Under the pieces are notes generated by a model. The model worked only from the letters and a program-made list of their open reading frames with translations, did not search any database and was not told where the DNA came from. 64,000 nucleotides of DNA from JAGXTF01 sp044224315 (GTDB lineage: Bacteria > Bacteroidota > Bacteroidia > NS11-12g > UBA955). Within the stretch, counting starts at the first letter, position 1; each line of letters starts with the position of its first letter. This document shows, in pieces, positions 1 to 9,489 of the stretch. Made by a program: the position numbers and the translations under genes. Location: the NCBI GenBank assembly GCA_044224315.1, contig JBGAKR010000001.1, forward strand, positions 558,001 through 622,000, written 5' to 3'.

Positions 1-354
1 CACATTAAAAGCCAAAACTGACTTACGCCATTGCAAACACCAGGAAATAATGGGCGTATAAATTTTCTCAAGTGTTCGCGTAATGGGATTTGCATTTTCC
101 GGTTTTAATTTTCCTTTTAAAAAAAAAGAAATTAAAACAGGCGTTAGACTTATTGCCAGAAAGGCATCTATAATCAGAATAAACGTTTTTGTCCAGGCAA
201 GTGGATGGAATAACTTCCCTTCTATCCCTGTAAGCAAAAACACAGGTAAAAAGGATGTAATTACAACAATGGTTGAGTAAAACACCCCGGGACCTACCTG
301 TTTGGATGATTTTTCAATAATTTTTAGTCTATCCTTTTTATCCAATTCACTCAT
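1..354 (-). pseudogene. 5'-truncated CusA-type RND metal efflux pump, continues past the left edge
   Basis: The reading frame from the ATG at 354 gives a piece of an HME-family RND permease, including SSKQVGPGVFYSTIVVI, LTGIEGKLFHPLAWTKTF and a transmembrane run ending in LTPVLISFFLKGK. In CusA-like pumps (about 1040 residues) this block lies after roughly the first 430 residues, so the periplasmic half and first membrane helices are missing. A TAA stop in the same frame lies near 408, and the DNA between it and the multicopper oxidase gene upstream does not look coding. EGKLFxPLAxTKTF resembles Cu/Ag-type pumps. An AGGAGG lies about 22 bases before the ATG. Most likely a deletion remnant at the end of the copper operon; an assembly fault is also possible. 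Confidence 0.7.
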
Positions 355-460
355 TGCAACAATCTTTTTTAAAAAACCTCCTAATATATTTAAATACGAA
401 TTTTAACATCATAGCATTATGAAATTTCCAGACAACTATTTATACTAAAGTGCATTAAAT

Positions 461-1939
461 TCATAGTATTTCATATTGGGCCATCATTCCATTATCTTCA
501 TGTTCTAAATTATGACAATGAAAAACATATTTACCTGTAAATGAATTAAAGGGAATAATAACTTTAACTTTTTCTCCTGGCATACATAATACTACGTCCT
601 TCCATCCTTTTTCTGAAGGCATAATGCTACCCCGGCCACCTGTTCTTGAAAGCACCTGGAAAGAATTGCCATGCAAATGCATGGGATGGGGCTCAGATCC
701 TTTGGAATTGTCAAAGATCCATGTTTCAATAGAAGAAAATGAAACCTTTTCATCTATCCGATTTGGGTCAAATGATTTTCCATTTATGGTATGTTTCATG
801 TTTGACATGCCTATATTGTCATTTTTATTAGCTATATCAAATTCGCGGGTTCTAAGCGCCATTCCGTTTGACAGTAAGGTAATTGATGACAGGGTTGAGG
901 GAATTTTAAAACTGTCGGTTACTTTAGAATTTACTTTGAATTTGAGTATTTTAAATTCTTGTTTGCCCTGAACACTTCCAGCATCAAAAATTTTACTCAT
1001 CAAATATATTTCATCATCCAGGGAAAGGGTACTAAAATCTGCTATTATATCTAACCTCTCACCTGGAGCCAATATTGCCTCATTCACAACCTCAGGCTCA
1101 GATATCAATCCTCCATCATTTCCTATGATTGAAAACGCGGCTGAATTTGAAAATGCGAGGTTGTAAATTCTAGCATTTGAACCATTTAAAATCCGAATCC
1201 TATATTTGGCAGTCTCTACAAATTGTATAGGAGAATATATGCCGTTTACAAGTATTGACTGCCCCATAAAGCCCGTCATTTGTTCCATCATTGTAGGAGA
1301 ATAATCAATTGATTTGTTTACTATTTTCTTGTCCTGGATGATAAGGGCTAGTTCTCTGGTTCCTGAAGGTAATTTCAGAGCTGATTCCTCTGCATCATTT
1401 ACAATTATCAAACCGGCAAGACCTTGAAAAACTTGTTTGGCAGTTGTTCCCATTACATGTGGATGATAAAAATACGATCCGGCTCTCTGACCTACGGAAA
1501 ATCTATAGTTAAATGTCCCTCCGGATGCCACAACATTGTCCGGATGCCCATCCATATTTGCTGGTACCTTCAGACCATGCCAGTGAATATTGGTATTTTC
1601 ATTAAGTTGATTTATGAGAGTTATAGTCGCAGCCTGACCTAAACTCAAATTTATTGTGGGGCCAAGCAACATCTGATTTTGGTATCCTAATGCCTTTGTA
1701 ACACCAATACCAGCAATCGGTACAATTACAGCTTGTGCAATTAAAGTACTTGTATTTCCTACAATTGGAGGCATATGAAGTTCTTCCGTAAAATTCCCTT
1801 CAATAACATTTATCGGCATTGCATTTATCATATTTCCCATTCCCATTTTTTTGCACGCAGTAATTAAATTTCCTGCACCTAGCATCAAAAAACTTGTAAT
1901 TGAATATCCTGATAAACGGAGAAAGCCTTTGCGTTCCAT
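461..1939 (-). CDS. Multicopper oxidase, probable lipoprotein
   Basis: A three-domain multicopper oxidase of about 492 residues with all four copper-ligand blocks: NIHWHGLKVP, GSYFYHPHVMG, EPHPMHLHGNSF and the C-terminal FHCHNLEHEDNGMM (T1 Cys-His plus axial Met region). By family it oxidises Cu(I) or other substrates with reduction of O2 to water. I chose the ATG at 1939 (MERKGFLRLSG) because an earlier ATG at 1987 would overlap the previous gene by 40 bases. From 1939 there is a hydrophobic stretch ending in LITAC, a plausible lipobox, then a Met-rich MGMGNMINAM segment that may bind copper. It starts 8 bases after the metal-binding lipoprotein gene. Unlike the second oxidase in this run it has no T9SS domain, so it probably stays anchored to a membrane. 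Confidence 0.9.
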   Translation of the reverse strand: MERKGFLRLSGYSITSFLMLGAGNLITACKKMGMGNMINAMPINVIEGNFTEELHMPPIVGNTSTLIAQAVIVPIAGIGVTKALGYQNQMLLGPTINLSLGQAATITLINQLNENTNIHWHGLKVPANMDGHPDNVVASGGTFNYRFSVGQRAGSYFYHPHVMGTTAKQVFQGLAGLIIVNDAEESALKLPSGTRELALIIQDKKIVNKSIDYSPTMMEQMTGFMGQSILVNGIYSPIQFVETAKYRIRILNGSNARIYNLAFSNSAAFSIIGNDGGLISEPEVVNEAILAPGERLDIIADFSTLSLDDEIYLMSKIFDAGSVQGKQEFKILKFKVNSKVTDSFKIPSTLSSITLLSNGMALRTREFDIANKNDNIGMSNMKHTINGKSFDPNRIDEKVSFSSIETWIFDNSKGSEPHPMHLHGNSFQVLSRTGGRGSIMPSEKGWKDVVLCMPGEKVKVIIPFNSFTGKYVFHCHNLEHEDNGMMAQYEIL

Positions 1940-1947
1940 GTATTTTT

Positions 1948-2163
1948 CTATTTTATTCTTTCCAATTCCATCTCGCATACAGGACAATTTCCCGGCGAGG
2001 TATAAGCAGTATCATTCTGGCATTTCATAGGGCATTGGTATTTTACAACAGCAGTGTCAGTCGCCACTTTTAATTTTGATTGAGTCTGATCATATTGAGA
2101 ATTACAGGCTGTATTAAACACCACCGTTGCAATAATTGGTAAAAAATATTTCAAATTTATCAT
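1948..2163 (-). CDS. Small lipoprotein with heavy-metal-binding domain
   Basis: A 71-residue protein. Residues 1-20 form a lipoprotein signal ending FNTAC. The C-terminal half, YQCPMKCQNDTAY then GNCPVCEMELERI, matches the zinc-ribbon-like heavy-metal-binding domain seen as YxCPMHP...PGxCPxCGMxL at the start of many CusB adaptors and copper ATPases. Four Cys and two Met residues could bind Cu or Ag. It lies between the His-rich lipoprotein gene (13 bases upstream) and the multicopper oxidase (8 bases downstream), so a periplasmic metal-carrier role is likely. The usual HP after CPM is replaced by KC, which adds a cysteine. Confidence 0.8.
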   Translation of the reverse strand: MINLKYFLPIIATVVFNTACNSQYDQTQSKLKVATDTAVVKYQCPMKCQNDTAYTSPGNCPVCEMELERIK

Positions 2164-2176
2164 TTTTTAACCTATA

Positions 2177-2527
2177 TTAATGTGGATGATATTTGATATG
2201 AATTAAGTGAATAGAATCTAATTGATGATGAAAAGCGTGTGAATGGTCCGTGCTATCATGGTGATGTGTCCCGTGATAATGGTAGTACAATGAATCATGA
2301 TGATGGTAGCGAGTGTCGTGATGACGTGATGCTGCCGTATCATGGTGATTGTAGGAGTTTACCAGACTATCGTGTGAACTTAGTGCCTGGTGGTGCGCAG
2401 TGGTGCTAAGTTGATAGTAACCACTGGTGTCTGTCTGGGGATTTGATCCAGCCTTATCATTTTTTGAGCACGATCCTAGCAAACTGGCAACGCAAATGGA
2501 TGCCAGAAGTATTAGTTGATTTTTCAT
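2177..2527 (-). CDS. Histidine-rich lipoprotein (putative metal buffer)
   Basis: A 116-residue protein with a lipoprotein signal (LLASICVASLLGSC) followed by a low-complexity tail holding 23 histidines, mostly as HHD, HHHD and HYH clusters spaced 5-8 residues apart. I do not recognise a named family. The composition points to a periplasmic or surface sponge or chaperone for Cu, Zn or Ni ions, in keeping with its place between a beta-propeller gene and a heavy-metal-binding lipoprotein. The ATG overlaps the stop of the upstream gene by four bases (ATGA), so translation is probably coupled. The repetitive ATG/GTG-rich DNA could expand or contract by slippage. Confidence 0.75.
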   Translation of the reverse strand: MKNQLILLASICVASLLGSCSKNDKAGSNPQTDTSGYYQLSTTAHHQALSSHDSLVNSYNHHDTAASRHHDTRYHHHDSLYYHYHGTHHHDSTDHSHAFHHQLDSIHLIHIKYHPH

Positions 2528-3850
2528 TGTTTTATTATTTTTTGAGTGTAAAACTTCGTTCCGATTCTTACCTGAATAAGGTAGATTCCATTCTGAAGTC
2601 CGGAAATATCAAGCGCTGCATTTGAAGTGCTTAAAGGCGAACTTAATACTTTAATGCCTAGCATTGTTTGTATTTGAATTTCACCTAGTTCAAAATCAAT
2701 ATTGTCTGCCAACTGAACATGTACCAAAGATTCAGCGGGATTAGGGTAAATCTGAATGTCTGTTTTACTAATAACCTCGGGACTTAGAGGCCAAACCGCA
2801 TTGTTGTCAATCATGTAAGCTTTTTTATTAGTCTTATCTACGAAATAAATTCTGCCATCAGGGCCAACCTTCACTCCCATAGGATCTGGGTTTGCGGCAT
2901 ATGTTAATTTAATACGTCCTAATTCTTTATAATTGTTTAGAAGATCATAGATGATAATTTCGTCCGTTCCATTATCCGTCACAATCAACCTCTCACCATA
3001 AATATCTATTCCAACAGGGGTGTTGAGTCCCCTAATTAAACTATCATCCTTAGATATTCCAATATATTCAACATACCCAAGATCTAATATTTCTGAATTT
3101 ACTTTGCTTATATCTGCATTATATGTGCCGGATGTTATATCTACTCTGAATATGCGTTTTTTTATTGGATCACACCCGTAGAGATATTTTCGATTTTGGT
3201 CAATTACAATATGGCAGGGCAAAGAAGATGACCGTGTAAATTTAAAAGCTGAATATACACGTACGCCCCCATCCCCATGGTCTGCCTGACCGGGACCATG
3301 ATCTTTATTAAAATCGTATCGTTTTAAGGTTCCGTCATAACCATCCATAACCCAATAAATATTGTCTCTCTCAAATGCAATTCCTTTACCATACGGTGTT
3401 TGATGAATCATATCCAAATGGCTACCATTAAATTGCGTATTACTTGGATTGCCAACAACACCATAAATGTTCAAATTTCCGGGCCAAAGGGTTGGACCGG
3501 TATATTTACCCGTGGAATGATTTGCATCTAGTATATCCTGAGAAGTTGCCCAGTTGCTATCACCAAAAGCAAGAGAACTTGCCATAGCCATAAAATGCCA
3601 TGCATTACCATCCTTTACATATTTCCAACTGCGATTGTTTTGATTGGCTTTTGAAACAATCACAGTGCTCCCGCCGGAATTAACTGTGCCCTGATTTAAA
3701 ATCCAAAGTTCATTTGGTAGAGGCTGATGCCACAACAACAAATTTGTTGCTGTCAGGATTAATTACGTATGCATCAAGATTCTGTTGTCCTAAAACAACG
3801 TTAGAGAAAATGCACATGAAAATGACGAAAAGAGCCTTTTGCGTTTTCAT
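2524..3850 (-). pseudogene. NHL/beta-propeller T9SS protein with a 1-bp frameshift
   Basis: The gene starts at the ATG at 3850 (MKTQKALFVIFMCIF, signal peptide ending VVLGQ), overlapping the upstream stop as ATGA. After about 45 residues the frame hits TGA. The remaining protein continues in a neighbouring frame from about 3713: NELWILNQG, then propeller-like blades (GNLNIYGVVG, YWVMDGYDGTLKRYDF, YLYGCDPIKKRIFRVD, GERLIVTDNGTDEII, GPDGRIYFVDKT), and a T9SS sorting domain (PNPAESLVHV ... KFYTQKIIKQ). Dropping one A from the AAA run at 3713-3715 joins SAST to NELW in one frame. So this is a frameshifted gene or a sequencing error. The intact product would be a secreted repeat protein; no catalytic role is visible. 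Confidence 0.75.
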
Positions 3851-5397
3851 TTTTTGATGATTTTTTTAGTTATGATTTTGTTATTTGATTTAATACATAT
3901 AATGTAAATAGCACAGGGAAAATCACTCATGTTAATAGAGGCAAATGTTCTGTAGTTTTTCTCAAATACTCGCAGCCCAGTAGCGTTGAATATTGCCACA
4001 GTGAAAATCTCAGGTCTGTTGCTTGAAATGAACAACTGCCCATCTGAAGGATTGGGATAGATTTTAAAACCCTCTTCTACCGCTTTACTATTAACTGAAT
4101 TCAATTTTCTTGGCTCGCAGTCTAAATAGTGTTTTTGATGAACTATAGAGTCAGCAATCAGTTTTTCATCGCCTGCTTTATAAGGTAAAAAGGCAAATGA
4201 AAATATCATTTGTTCCGAAGTGTCTGTATTTCCCTGTTTAATAGTATGGGGTGGGTCAAAAGGATTGTTCGGATTCCAATAAGTGTTATTAAATTCCGCA
4301 ACACCATATAGGATAGAGCCTGCTGGGATTTTAACAGGATTTGCAAAATGATATATTCCCTGTGACCATATATCCTCATGGTCTTCAATTTCCAACAGAT
4401 TTATAGTATCACCCTTAGGTATAACAGCGAAGCAACCCATACTGGAACATATTTTTTGTCCCCAATGAGAAATACCAACTATAGATATATCCTGCGGGAC
4501 GGTATATTTTTCTGTGTAAGTTTTAATGCTGTCTGCGGGAATTAGTAAAGGGGGATTGAGTAAATTTTTATCATGTTGTAATAAGGAGACCGTATATATA
4601 GGTCGCGTTTTCGAAGTTGTATCAAACTTAAGATTGACCAATGTCGAATCCGTTTTATTCATGGCATCTTCTGCAAAAAGAATTCTAACAACCAAATGCG
4701 ATCCTGAATCCAACTCAAGCGACATGCCAGGAGGTGGCTTATAAAGGTGATTGCCATTCACCCATCCATAAAGAAGTTTAGCTGTGGAGCTCCCTATTCC
4801 AGAGTAACTCTCATATCCATTTGAAGTATCTGCCAAATCCAGTTTAAAGGATTTATTGCTCGTATCAGAGTAAAGAAACACACTGTAAACAGCAGAAAGG
4901 TCTGTGGGCAATATTTCCAATTCCGAGATGTACTTTTTTTCATTAAATGAACCTGGCAAAAGGAAGCAGCGATACTTAAATCCGACAGTATCAGGTACTT
5001 TATATGGGGTTATTCTCTCGGAAAAGTCTGGAAATTTTATTTGAGGAACCAGATCAACTATATCTGAAGCCTTTGGTGCAAGCGTAGAATCACCTTCTTT
5101 TGCACCTTGTTCAACCCATCTAACTACTATATCTATTTCCTGCTGAGTGAGCCGCTTTTCATGTATGTATTTTTTTTCCTGTAAGGTGGGTTGATACGGA
5201 GGCATTAATTTATTATCCACATAATAGAGTATTGCATTGCGTTGCGACCATGCTTCATAATAATTCGTCAATGGAATAGCTGCGAGACTCTCTTTGTTGT
5301 TATGACATCTGGTACAATGCGAATAGATTATACAAGCAACATCCTGCGACCAGGTTATATTTTTAACAATTTCGACATATAAGTCTCGCCATTTCTG
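3847..5397 (-). pseudogene. Cytochrome c / PHM-like T9SS protein lacking a start and signal peptide
   Basis: The open frame runs from a TAG near 5398 to the stop at 3847. It begins with ITWSQDVAC then IIYSHCTRCH, a c-type heme motif, and goes on with MPPYQPTLQEKKYIHEKRLT and DIVVRWVEQGAKEG as in secreted Bacteroidota cytochrome/monooxygenase-like proteins. A C-terminal half resembling the PHM copper-monooxygenase fold follows (GVAEFNNTYWNPNNPFDPP), but its usual copper ligands look degenerate (ISHWGQ where PHMH is expected). It ends in a T9SS domain (YPNPSDGQLFIS ... KIITKKIIKK). The first possible start, TTG at 5271, lies after the heme motif, and no signal peptide is encoded because the upstream oxidase gene occupies that DNA. 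Probably a 5' deletion product; a conventional caller would give 3847-5271. Confidence 0.6.
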
Positions 5398-7070
5398 CTA
5401 ACTTTCAAATAATAAATACCCGTCGGAAAATTCTCTAAAGAAATTACTTTTTCAATGTATTTATTTTGATAGCATTCAACTCCTACCGAATTAAAAATTG
5501 AAATTTCACTACCCTTTAAATCAATTTCAGATTTAATCTCGATAAATTCCGAGGCCGGATTTGGATGAACTAAAATTGACATTTTTTTTCCTATTTTATT
5601 AATTGAAACCGTGGTCGTATCAAGTACCAGAAAACTCCCCATCATGCCGTCATCCTCATGATGTAGTAAATGGCAATGGTACATGAATGGTACGCTGTCA
5701 TCAGCAAAATTTTCGAATTTTGTCACAAACTCCACATACTGCTGTGGCATCACCAAAACAACATCTTTTTTGCCTCTTTGATGTGCAGGTACAGAACCGC
5801 CATTTATATTCAAAATATCAAATTGTATATCATGAATGTGGAATGGATGGGCAATTCCGGTATTATTTGTAATGCGCCATTTCTCAGAATTATTCAGATA
5901 AGTTGTAATGTTCACAACCTCCATATCGAAATGAACTCCGTTTATATTAAATGGCCCAAAGACCTGAGCTGTCGAATTCATCATAGAATCCGGGGCAAAA
6001 GTCAAATTGCGACTCACACTATAATTTGTTCTTCTGGTTAGAGGTACTAAGTATTTGGGAATTGTGGTAATAGGGTTTGAGGTTTGTCCTTTTATATTGA
6101 TTTTGAGAATGCCAAAATCCAACCCATTTAGAGGATTTAAATCGTAATCAGGAATGGTCCCACCCATCATGCTTTTAACAGTCTTTGCACCATATACGCC
6201 GTTTGGGAATTCTGAACTAAAGCTGTTCAAATAAATACTTTGCCCTTGCATACCCTGCAAATCCAATAAAATCTCAACCCTTTCACCGGGACTAAGTCGA
6301 ATGCGGGTAAGTTTCACAGAAGTATCCAGCAAACCGCCATCTGTAGCAATTAGCGAGAATTCTTTATTTCCTGTAAAGCCAAAATTATAACTGCGCATAG
6401 AAGACCCATTGAGAAGTCTTAACCGAATTACTTGCGCCGGTGCATCCAGGTAAGGATTCACAACTCCATTTACAAAAATTGCTGTATCTTCTTCAGTAGA
6501 AATTGCTATTTGGTGCAATACATCAAATGCTTTGGATTGCACAATTATTGGAAAATCATCAGCACCATAATTGCGGGGGAGATTCAATGCAGCTTCAGCA
6601 CTGTCACGTATAATAATCATACCTGCAATTCCCTTGGCCACATGGAGATCAGTTTTGCCATGACCATGTGGATGATACCAGAATGTGCCTGCGTTATTGA
6701 GTACTCTAAATTTTGGCCTCCATGTTGTATTTTGTAAAATAAGTTGATGCGGACCTCCGTCATACTTAGCAGGTAAATGCAAGCCATGCCAGTGTATTGT
6801 TGTTGAATTTCCACTACCTTTTAAACTATTTTTCACATTGAGGGTCACTGTGTCCCATTTGTTGAAAATCAATGTTGGAGCCAAAAGAGTACCGTTGATT
6901 CCATATGTTGGAGTGTTAATCCCTGTATAAAATTGAGTAGTTCCCTGTTGAATTTCCAGATTGAACGTATTTCCACTTAAAGTTGGTGGAATTATTAAAG
7001 GATTTTGGGCTTTTATTGCATGTAGTGCAAATACAAAAACCATTAAACTTATTGATCTCATTTTAGTCAT
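5355..7070 (-). CDS. Multicopper oxidase with T9SS C-terminal sorting domain
   Basis: A 571-residue secreted oxidase with a signal peptide (FVFALHAIKAQ). Copper motifs are intact: TIHWHGLHLP, GTFWYHPHGHGK, IAHPFHIHDIQF and the T1 block FMYHCHLLHHEDDGMM. Residues from about 495 form a T9SS type A domain (VHPNPASEFIEI ... GETYMSKLLKI). The ATG at 7070 overlaps the previous gene's stop by 8 bases; a second ATG at 7061 is a possible start. By family it would oxidise Cu(I) or organics, here exported to the cell surface or medium by T9SS, unlike the lipoprotein oxidase downstream. It is the centre of a run of T9SS cargo genes. Confidence 0.9.
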   Translation of the reverse strand: MTKMRSISLMVFVFALHAIKAQNPLIIPPTLSGNTFNLEIQQGTTQFYTGINTPTYGINGTLLAPTLIFNKWDTVTLNVKNSLKGSGNSTTIHWHGLHLPAKYDGGPHQLILQNTTWRPKFRVLNNAGTFWYHPHGHGKTDLHVAKGIAGMIIIRDSAEAALNLPRNYGADDFPIIVQSKAFDVLHQIAISTEEDTAIFVNGVVNPYLDAPAQVIRLRLLNGSSMRSYNFGFTGNKEFSLIATDGGLLDTSVKLTRIRLSPGERVEILLDLQGMQGQSIYLNSFSSEFPNGVYGAKTVKSMMGGTIPDYDLNPLNGLDFGILKINIKGQTSNPITTIPKYLVPLTRRTNYSVSRNLTFAPDSMMNSTAQVFGPFNINGVHFDMEVVNITTYLNNSEKWRITNNTGIAHPFHIHDIQFDILNINGGSVPAHQRGKKDVVLVMPQQYVEFVTKFENFADDSVPFMYHCHLLHHEDDGMMGSFLVLDTTTVSINKIGKKMSILVHPNPASEFIEIKSEIDLKGSEISIFNSVGVECYQNKYIEKVISLENFPTGIYYLKVSRNGETYMSKLLKI

Positions 7071-7755
7071 GATTTTGAATGATTATTTTTTTTACTTTTA
7101 TTTCAAATTGATTAGTGATGAATCTTAAATAGTAAACTCCGGATTGATGTATATCCCAGCTTAATTGCGAAACTCCAATTCCTACAGTTTGTTTTTGAAT
7201 AATTAATCCATATTGATTTAACAATTGCACTTGGCCTGGTTTGGCACAATGAATAAAATACTTATATGTCAAAGGATCCAAATAGAAATACCACGAATTT
7301 CTTGATAACAACTGTGCTTGGGTTGAAAGAACAACTCCGCTGAGAATAAATGTCAGAGTATCTATTTTATTTGGTGATGATTTCTCATGAACTGCATATT
7401 TAACATTAGCAATTCCATCTTGAATATGGGGCGTAATATGAAGAAGTATAAAACCATAATCACCAGGTAACACTGGATTCATAGTCCCCGAATCTACCAA
7501 ACTGGTATAACAATTATTGTTGTCACAGACCGCTGCTTCCCATTTATCTGGTACGTTGGACGAAATTAATTTCCAATCAAAATTCAATGTATCATTCCCA
7601 TTGTTTCTAAGTCGGATGGTCAATGTTTGTAAATCTTCAAATGATCCGGTTCTAAATATGGAGTCATTTGGTTCAATACTGTAAAATTGTCCATAAACTT
7701 CATAGAACCTAATTAGGAATATAAATGAGAAACTTATGCAATAACGAAAATTCAT
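7063..7755 (-). CDS. Secreted protein of unknown function with T9SS domain
   Basis: A 230-residue protein with a signal peptide (SFSFIFLIRFYEVYGQ). The middle part (LTIRLRNNGNDTLNFDWKL, AAVCDNNNCYTS, GDYGFILLHITPH) reads like an Ig-like beta-sandwich of the kind that often stands beside thioredoxin-like/Omp28-type secreted proteins in Bacteroidota. The C-terminus (LNQYGLIIQKQTVG ... FEIKVKKIIIQ) is a divergent T9SS domain. I do not recognise a named family for the middle domain. It sits 3 bases after the upstream gene and overlaps the oxidase gene, so it belongs to the same operon. Confidence 0.7.
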   Translation of the reverse strand: MNFRYCISFSFIFLIRFYEVYGQFYSIEPNDSIFRTGSFEDLQTLTIRLRNNGNDTLNFDWKLISSNVPDKWEAAVCDNNNCYTSLVDSGTMNPVLPGDYGFILLHITPHIQDGIANVKYAVHEKSSPNKIDTLTFILSGVVLSTQAQLLSRNSWYFYLDPLTYKYFIHCAKPGQVQLLNQYGLIIQKQTVGIGVSQLSWDIHQSGVYYLRFITNQFEIKVKKIIIQNHD

Positions 7756-7758
7756 GAT

Positions 7759-8598
7759 TTAATGCAGAACTGAAATTTTTTGTTTTATAGTTTTCCCGTT
7801 TACTTGAACACGGATATAATAAATGCCATTTGGTAAAGAACTTGTATTATGAACTTTCGTTACTTGTCCAATACTCTTTTCACTGCTAATAACACTTATT
7901 TGTTTTCCTGTAATGTCAATAATATCAATAATTGTTTTTGCACTTTCTTTTAATTCCAACGAAATGGTAACAACATTATTAACTGGATTGGGAAAAACAT
8001 TAAAAGAGCCAATTTGTGGAGTTAGATTTGAAATCTTGGTGGTTCCGAATTCAATTACAGAAAGCGTTGAAAGAAATGTTTTATCGCCTTCCTTATGGCC
8101 GTCAAAGTTTGAATTATATCCACCATAAAAAATAACTTCTCCGCTTCCAGTCGGTGGTGCTACCCAATCAAAAGTCCAGGTCTTGAATCCAGATCCATCA
8201 ACACCCTTTGCAGTGTACGTAATATATTTTTCATTGCCTACCAGCTTCGTTTGTACCGTATCGGTGATAATCATTTTCCCCAATAGTTTTCCTGAAAGAT
8301 CCTGAGGTGAAATTTCAAATCCAAACCTTGTACCTTCAGCCTCCGTATTGGTTGTTGTAATTTTATAGGTTTGGCCAGGAACATATCCGGTAGAAGGTAT
8401 ATTAGAAGTAATCCAACCCGATACATTTACGGCTTTACCTCCGTGGCAAGCGGTACAGTTTTTTAGACTGTCACCGGGTGAGCCAGTATAACCAGGCGCA
8501 GCACCATCTTTTTTCATAATTCGCAAAGGCTTAAATGCAACAATGACAATTCCCACCGCGGATAACATAAATAAGGTTAAAAATATCTTTTTCATCAA
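7759..8598 (-). CDS. Heme-motif / Reeler-like (choice-of-anchor V) T9SS protein
   Basis: A 279-residue protein. It has an N-terminal membrane or signal segment (LFMLSAVGIVIVAF), then GAAPGYTGSPGDSLKNCTACHGG with a CxxCH heme-attachment motif near residue 48. A beta-rich domain follows (GYVPGQTYKITTT, RFGFEISPQ, SGEVIFYGGYNSNFDG), typical of the Reeler-like choice-of-anchor V family of Bacteroidota. The last 80 residues are a T9SS domain (VFPNPVNNVVTI ... KTIKQKISVLH). The start is one base after the thioredoxin-like gene's stop. A role in extracellular electron transfer beside the multicopper oxidase is inferred from context. Confidence 0.8.
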   Translation of the reverse strand: MMKKIFLTLFMLSAVGIVIVAFKPLRIMKKDGAAPGYTGSPGDSLKNCTACHGGKAVNVSGWITSNIPSTGYVPGQTYKITTTNTEAEGTRFGFEISPQDLSGKLLGKMIITDTVQTKLVGNEKYITYTAKGVDGSGFKTWTFDWVAPPTGSGEVIFYGGYNSNFDGHKEGDKTFLSTLSVIEFGTTKISNLTPQIGSFNVFPNPVNNVVTISLELKESAKTIIDIIDITGKQISVISSEKSIGQVTKVHNTSSLPNGIYYIRVQVNGKTIKQKISVLH

Positions 8599-8599
8599 T

Positions 8600-9385
8600 T
8601 TATTTATTTATTATTATTTCCTTCATTATGCTTTCACCATTAACACTAATGCGCAGGAAATAAATTCCATTTGGCAAATCATGAATATCTAAGTTTTGAT
8701 TAATCTGACCCTTTGCTACATTACTATTTGAAAATGATTTTTGAATCTTTCCTGAAATATCTATGACCTCAAATTGTAAAATGGCTGGGTTTTGGAGAAA
8801 GAAGCTAACACCAATATTTCCGGTTGAGGGATTAGGAAACAAATTCAGGCCATGAATGTCTATTCCTATTTTCTTTACATCAGCAGTGGGTTCTAGCATA
8901 TTGACTATGGAATCTCTCATTATTGCTGTGTCGGGGGTAGTAAAACTCTGGGTTGAAAATATTACCCGGTGATCCTTTCCTCCTACCAGCACAACGGTAG
9001 GCATTCCAAATCCGCCGTAATTTGCCACCTGAACTGCACCTGAGTCATAAGGAGTATAAAAGGACAGACTATTGTTTGAAACCCAACTTTTGGTTGCAGT
9101 GCAAGTAGTCGAATTATTGTATGGCATAACATAACCTTTGATTTTGCCTGGGTATCTTTTCAAAAGATTGTTTGCCATCGTTTGAACTTTTTTCGCTGGA
9201 GGTGGACATGAGCCACAGTTGTCCATAAAGAAGAAAAGAACTACCGCTTTTCCGGAATCCAGATCGTTGAACAAATTGTGACTAACACCGTTACAATCAG
9301 AACCTGTCAGTTGCATCGCAGTTTGTGCCCTGGAAATCGTCATTGCGAACATCAGGGCAACCATTGTGTATATTGATTTTGTCAT
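8600..9385 (-). CDS. Secreted thioredoxin-like protein with T9SS domain
   Basis: About 261 residues from the ATG at 9385, chosen because MTKSIYTMVALMFAMTISRAQ is a good signal peptide; the frame upstream of it lacks one. A thioredoxin fold is indicated by VVLFFFMDNCGSCPPPAK (CxxC redox motif CGSC), then GMPTVVLVGG with the cis-Pro loop. A T9SS domain (LFPNPSTGNIGVSF ... GESIMKEIIINK) closes the protein. Likely an extracytoplasmic disulfide or metal-handling factor working with the oxidases downstream. Same strand and one base before the next gene. Confidence 0.85.
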   Translation of the reverse strand: MTKSIYTMVALMFAMTISRAQTAMQLTGSDCNGVSHNLFNDLDSGKAVVLFFFMDNCGSCPPPAKKVQTMANNLLKRYPGKIKGYVMPYNNSTTCTATKSWVSNNSLSFYTPYDSGAVQVANYGGFGMPTVVLVGGKDHRVIFSTQSFTTPDTAIMRDSIVNMLEPTADVKKIGIDIHGLNLFPNPSTGNIGVSFFLQNPAILQFEVIDISGKIQKSFSNSNVAKGQINQNLDIHDLPNGIYFLRISVNGESIMKEIIINK

Positions 9386-9489
9386 TTTATTTTTGGTTTT
9401 GGTTTGAATTAAATAAGCAGAAACTCGATTCGCAGTTTGTACCAACCACGAAAAGCCGCATGCATGCGGCATTTATTGAATAATAAATT

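Noticed and set aside
2200..2420. Short ATG/GTG-rich tandem pattern considered as a CRISPR-like or satellite repeat
   Set aside because: It is the DNA of the His-rich coding region, with irregular units and no spacers.
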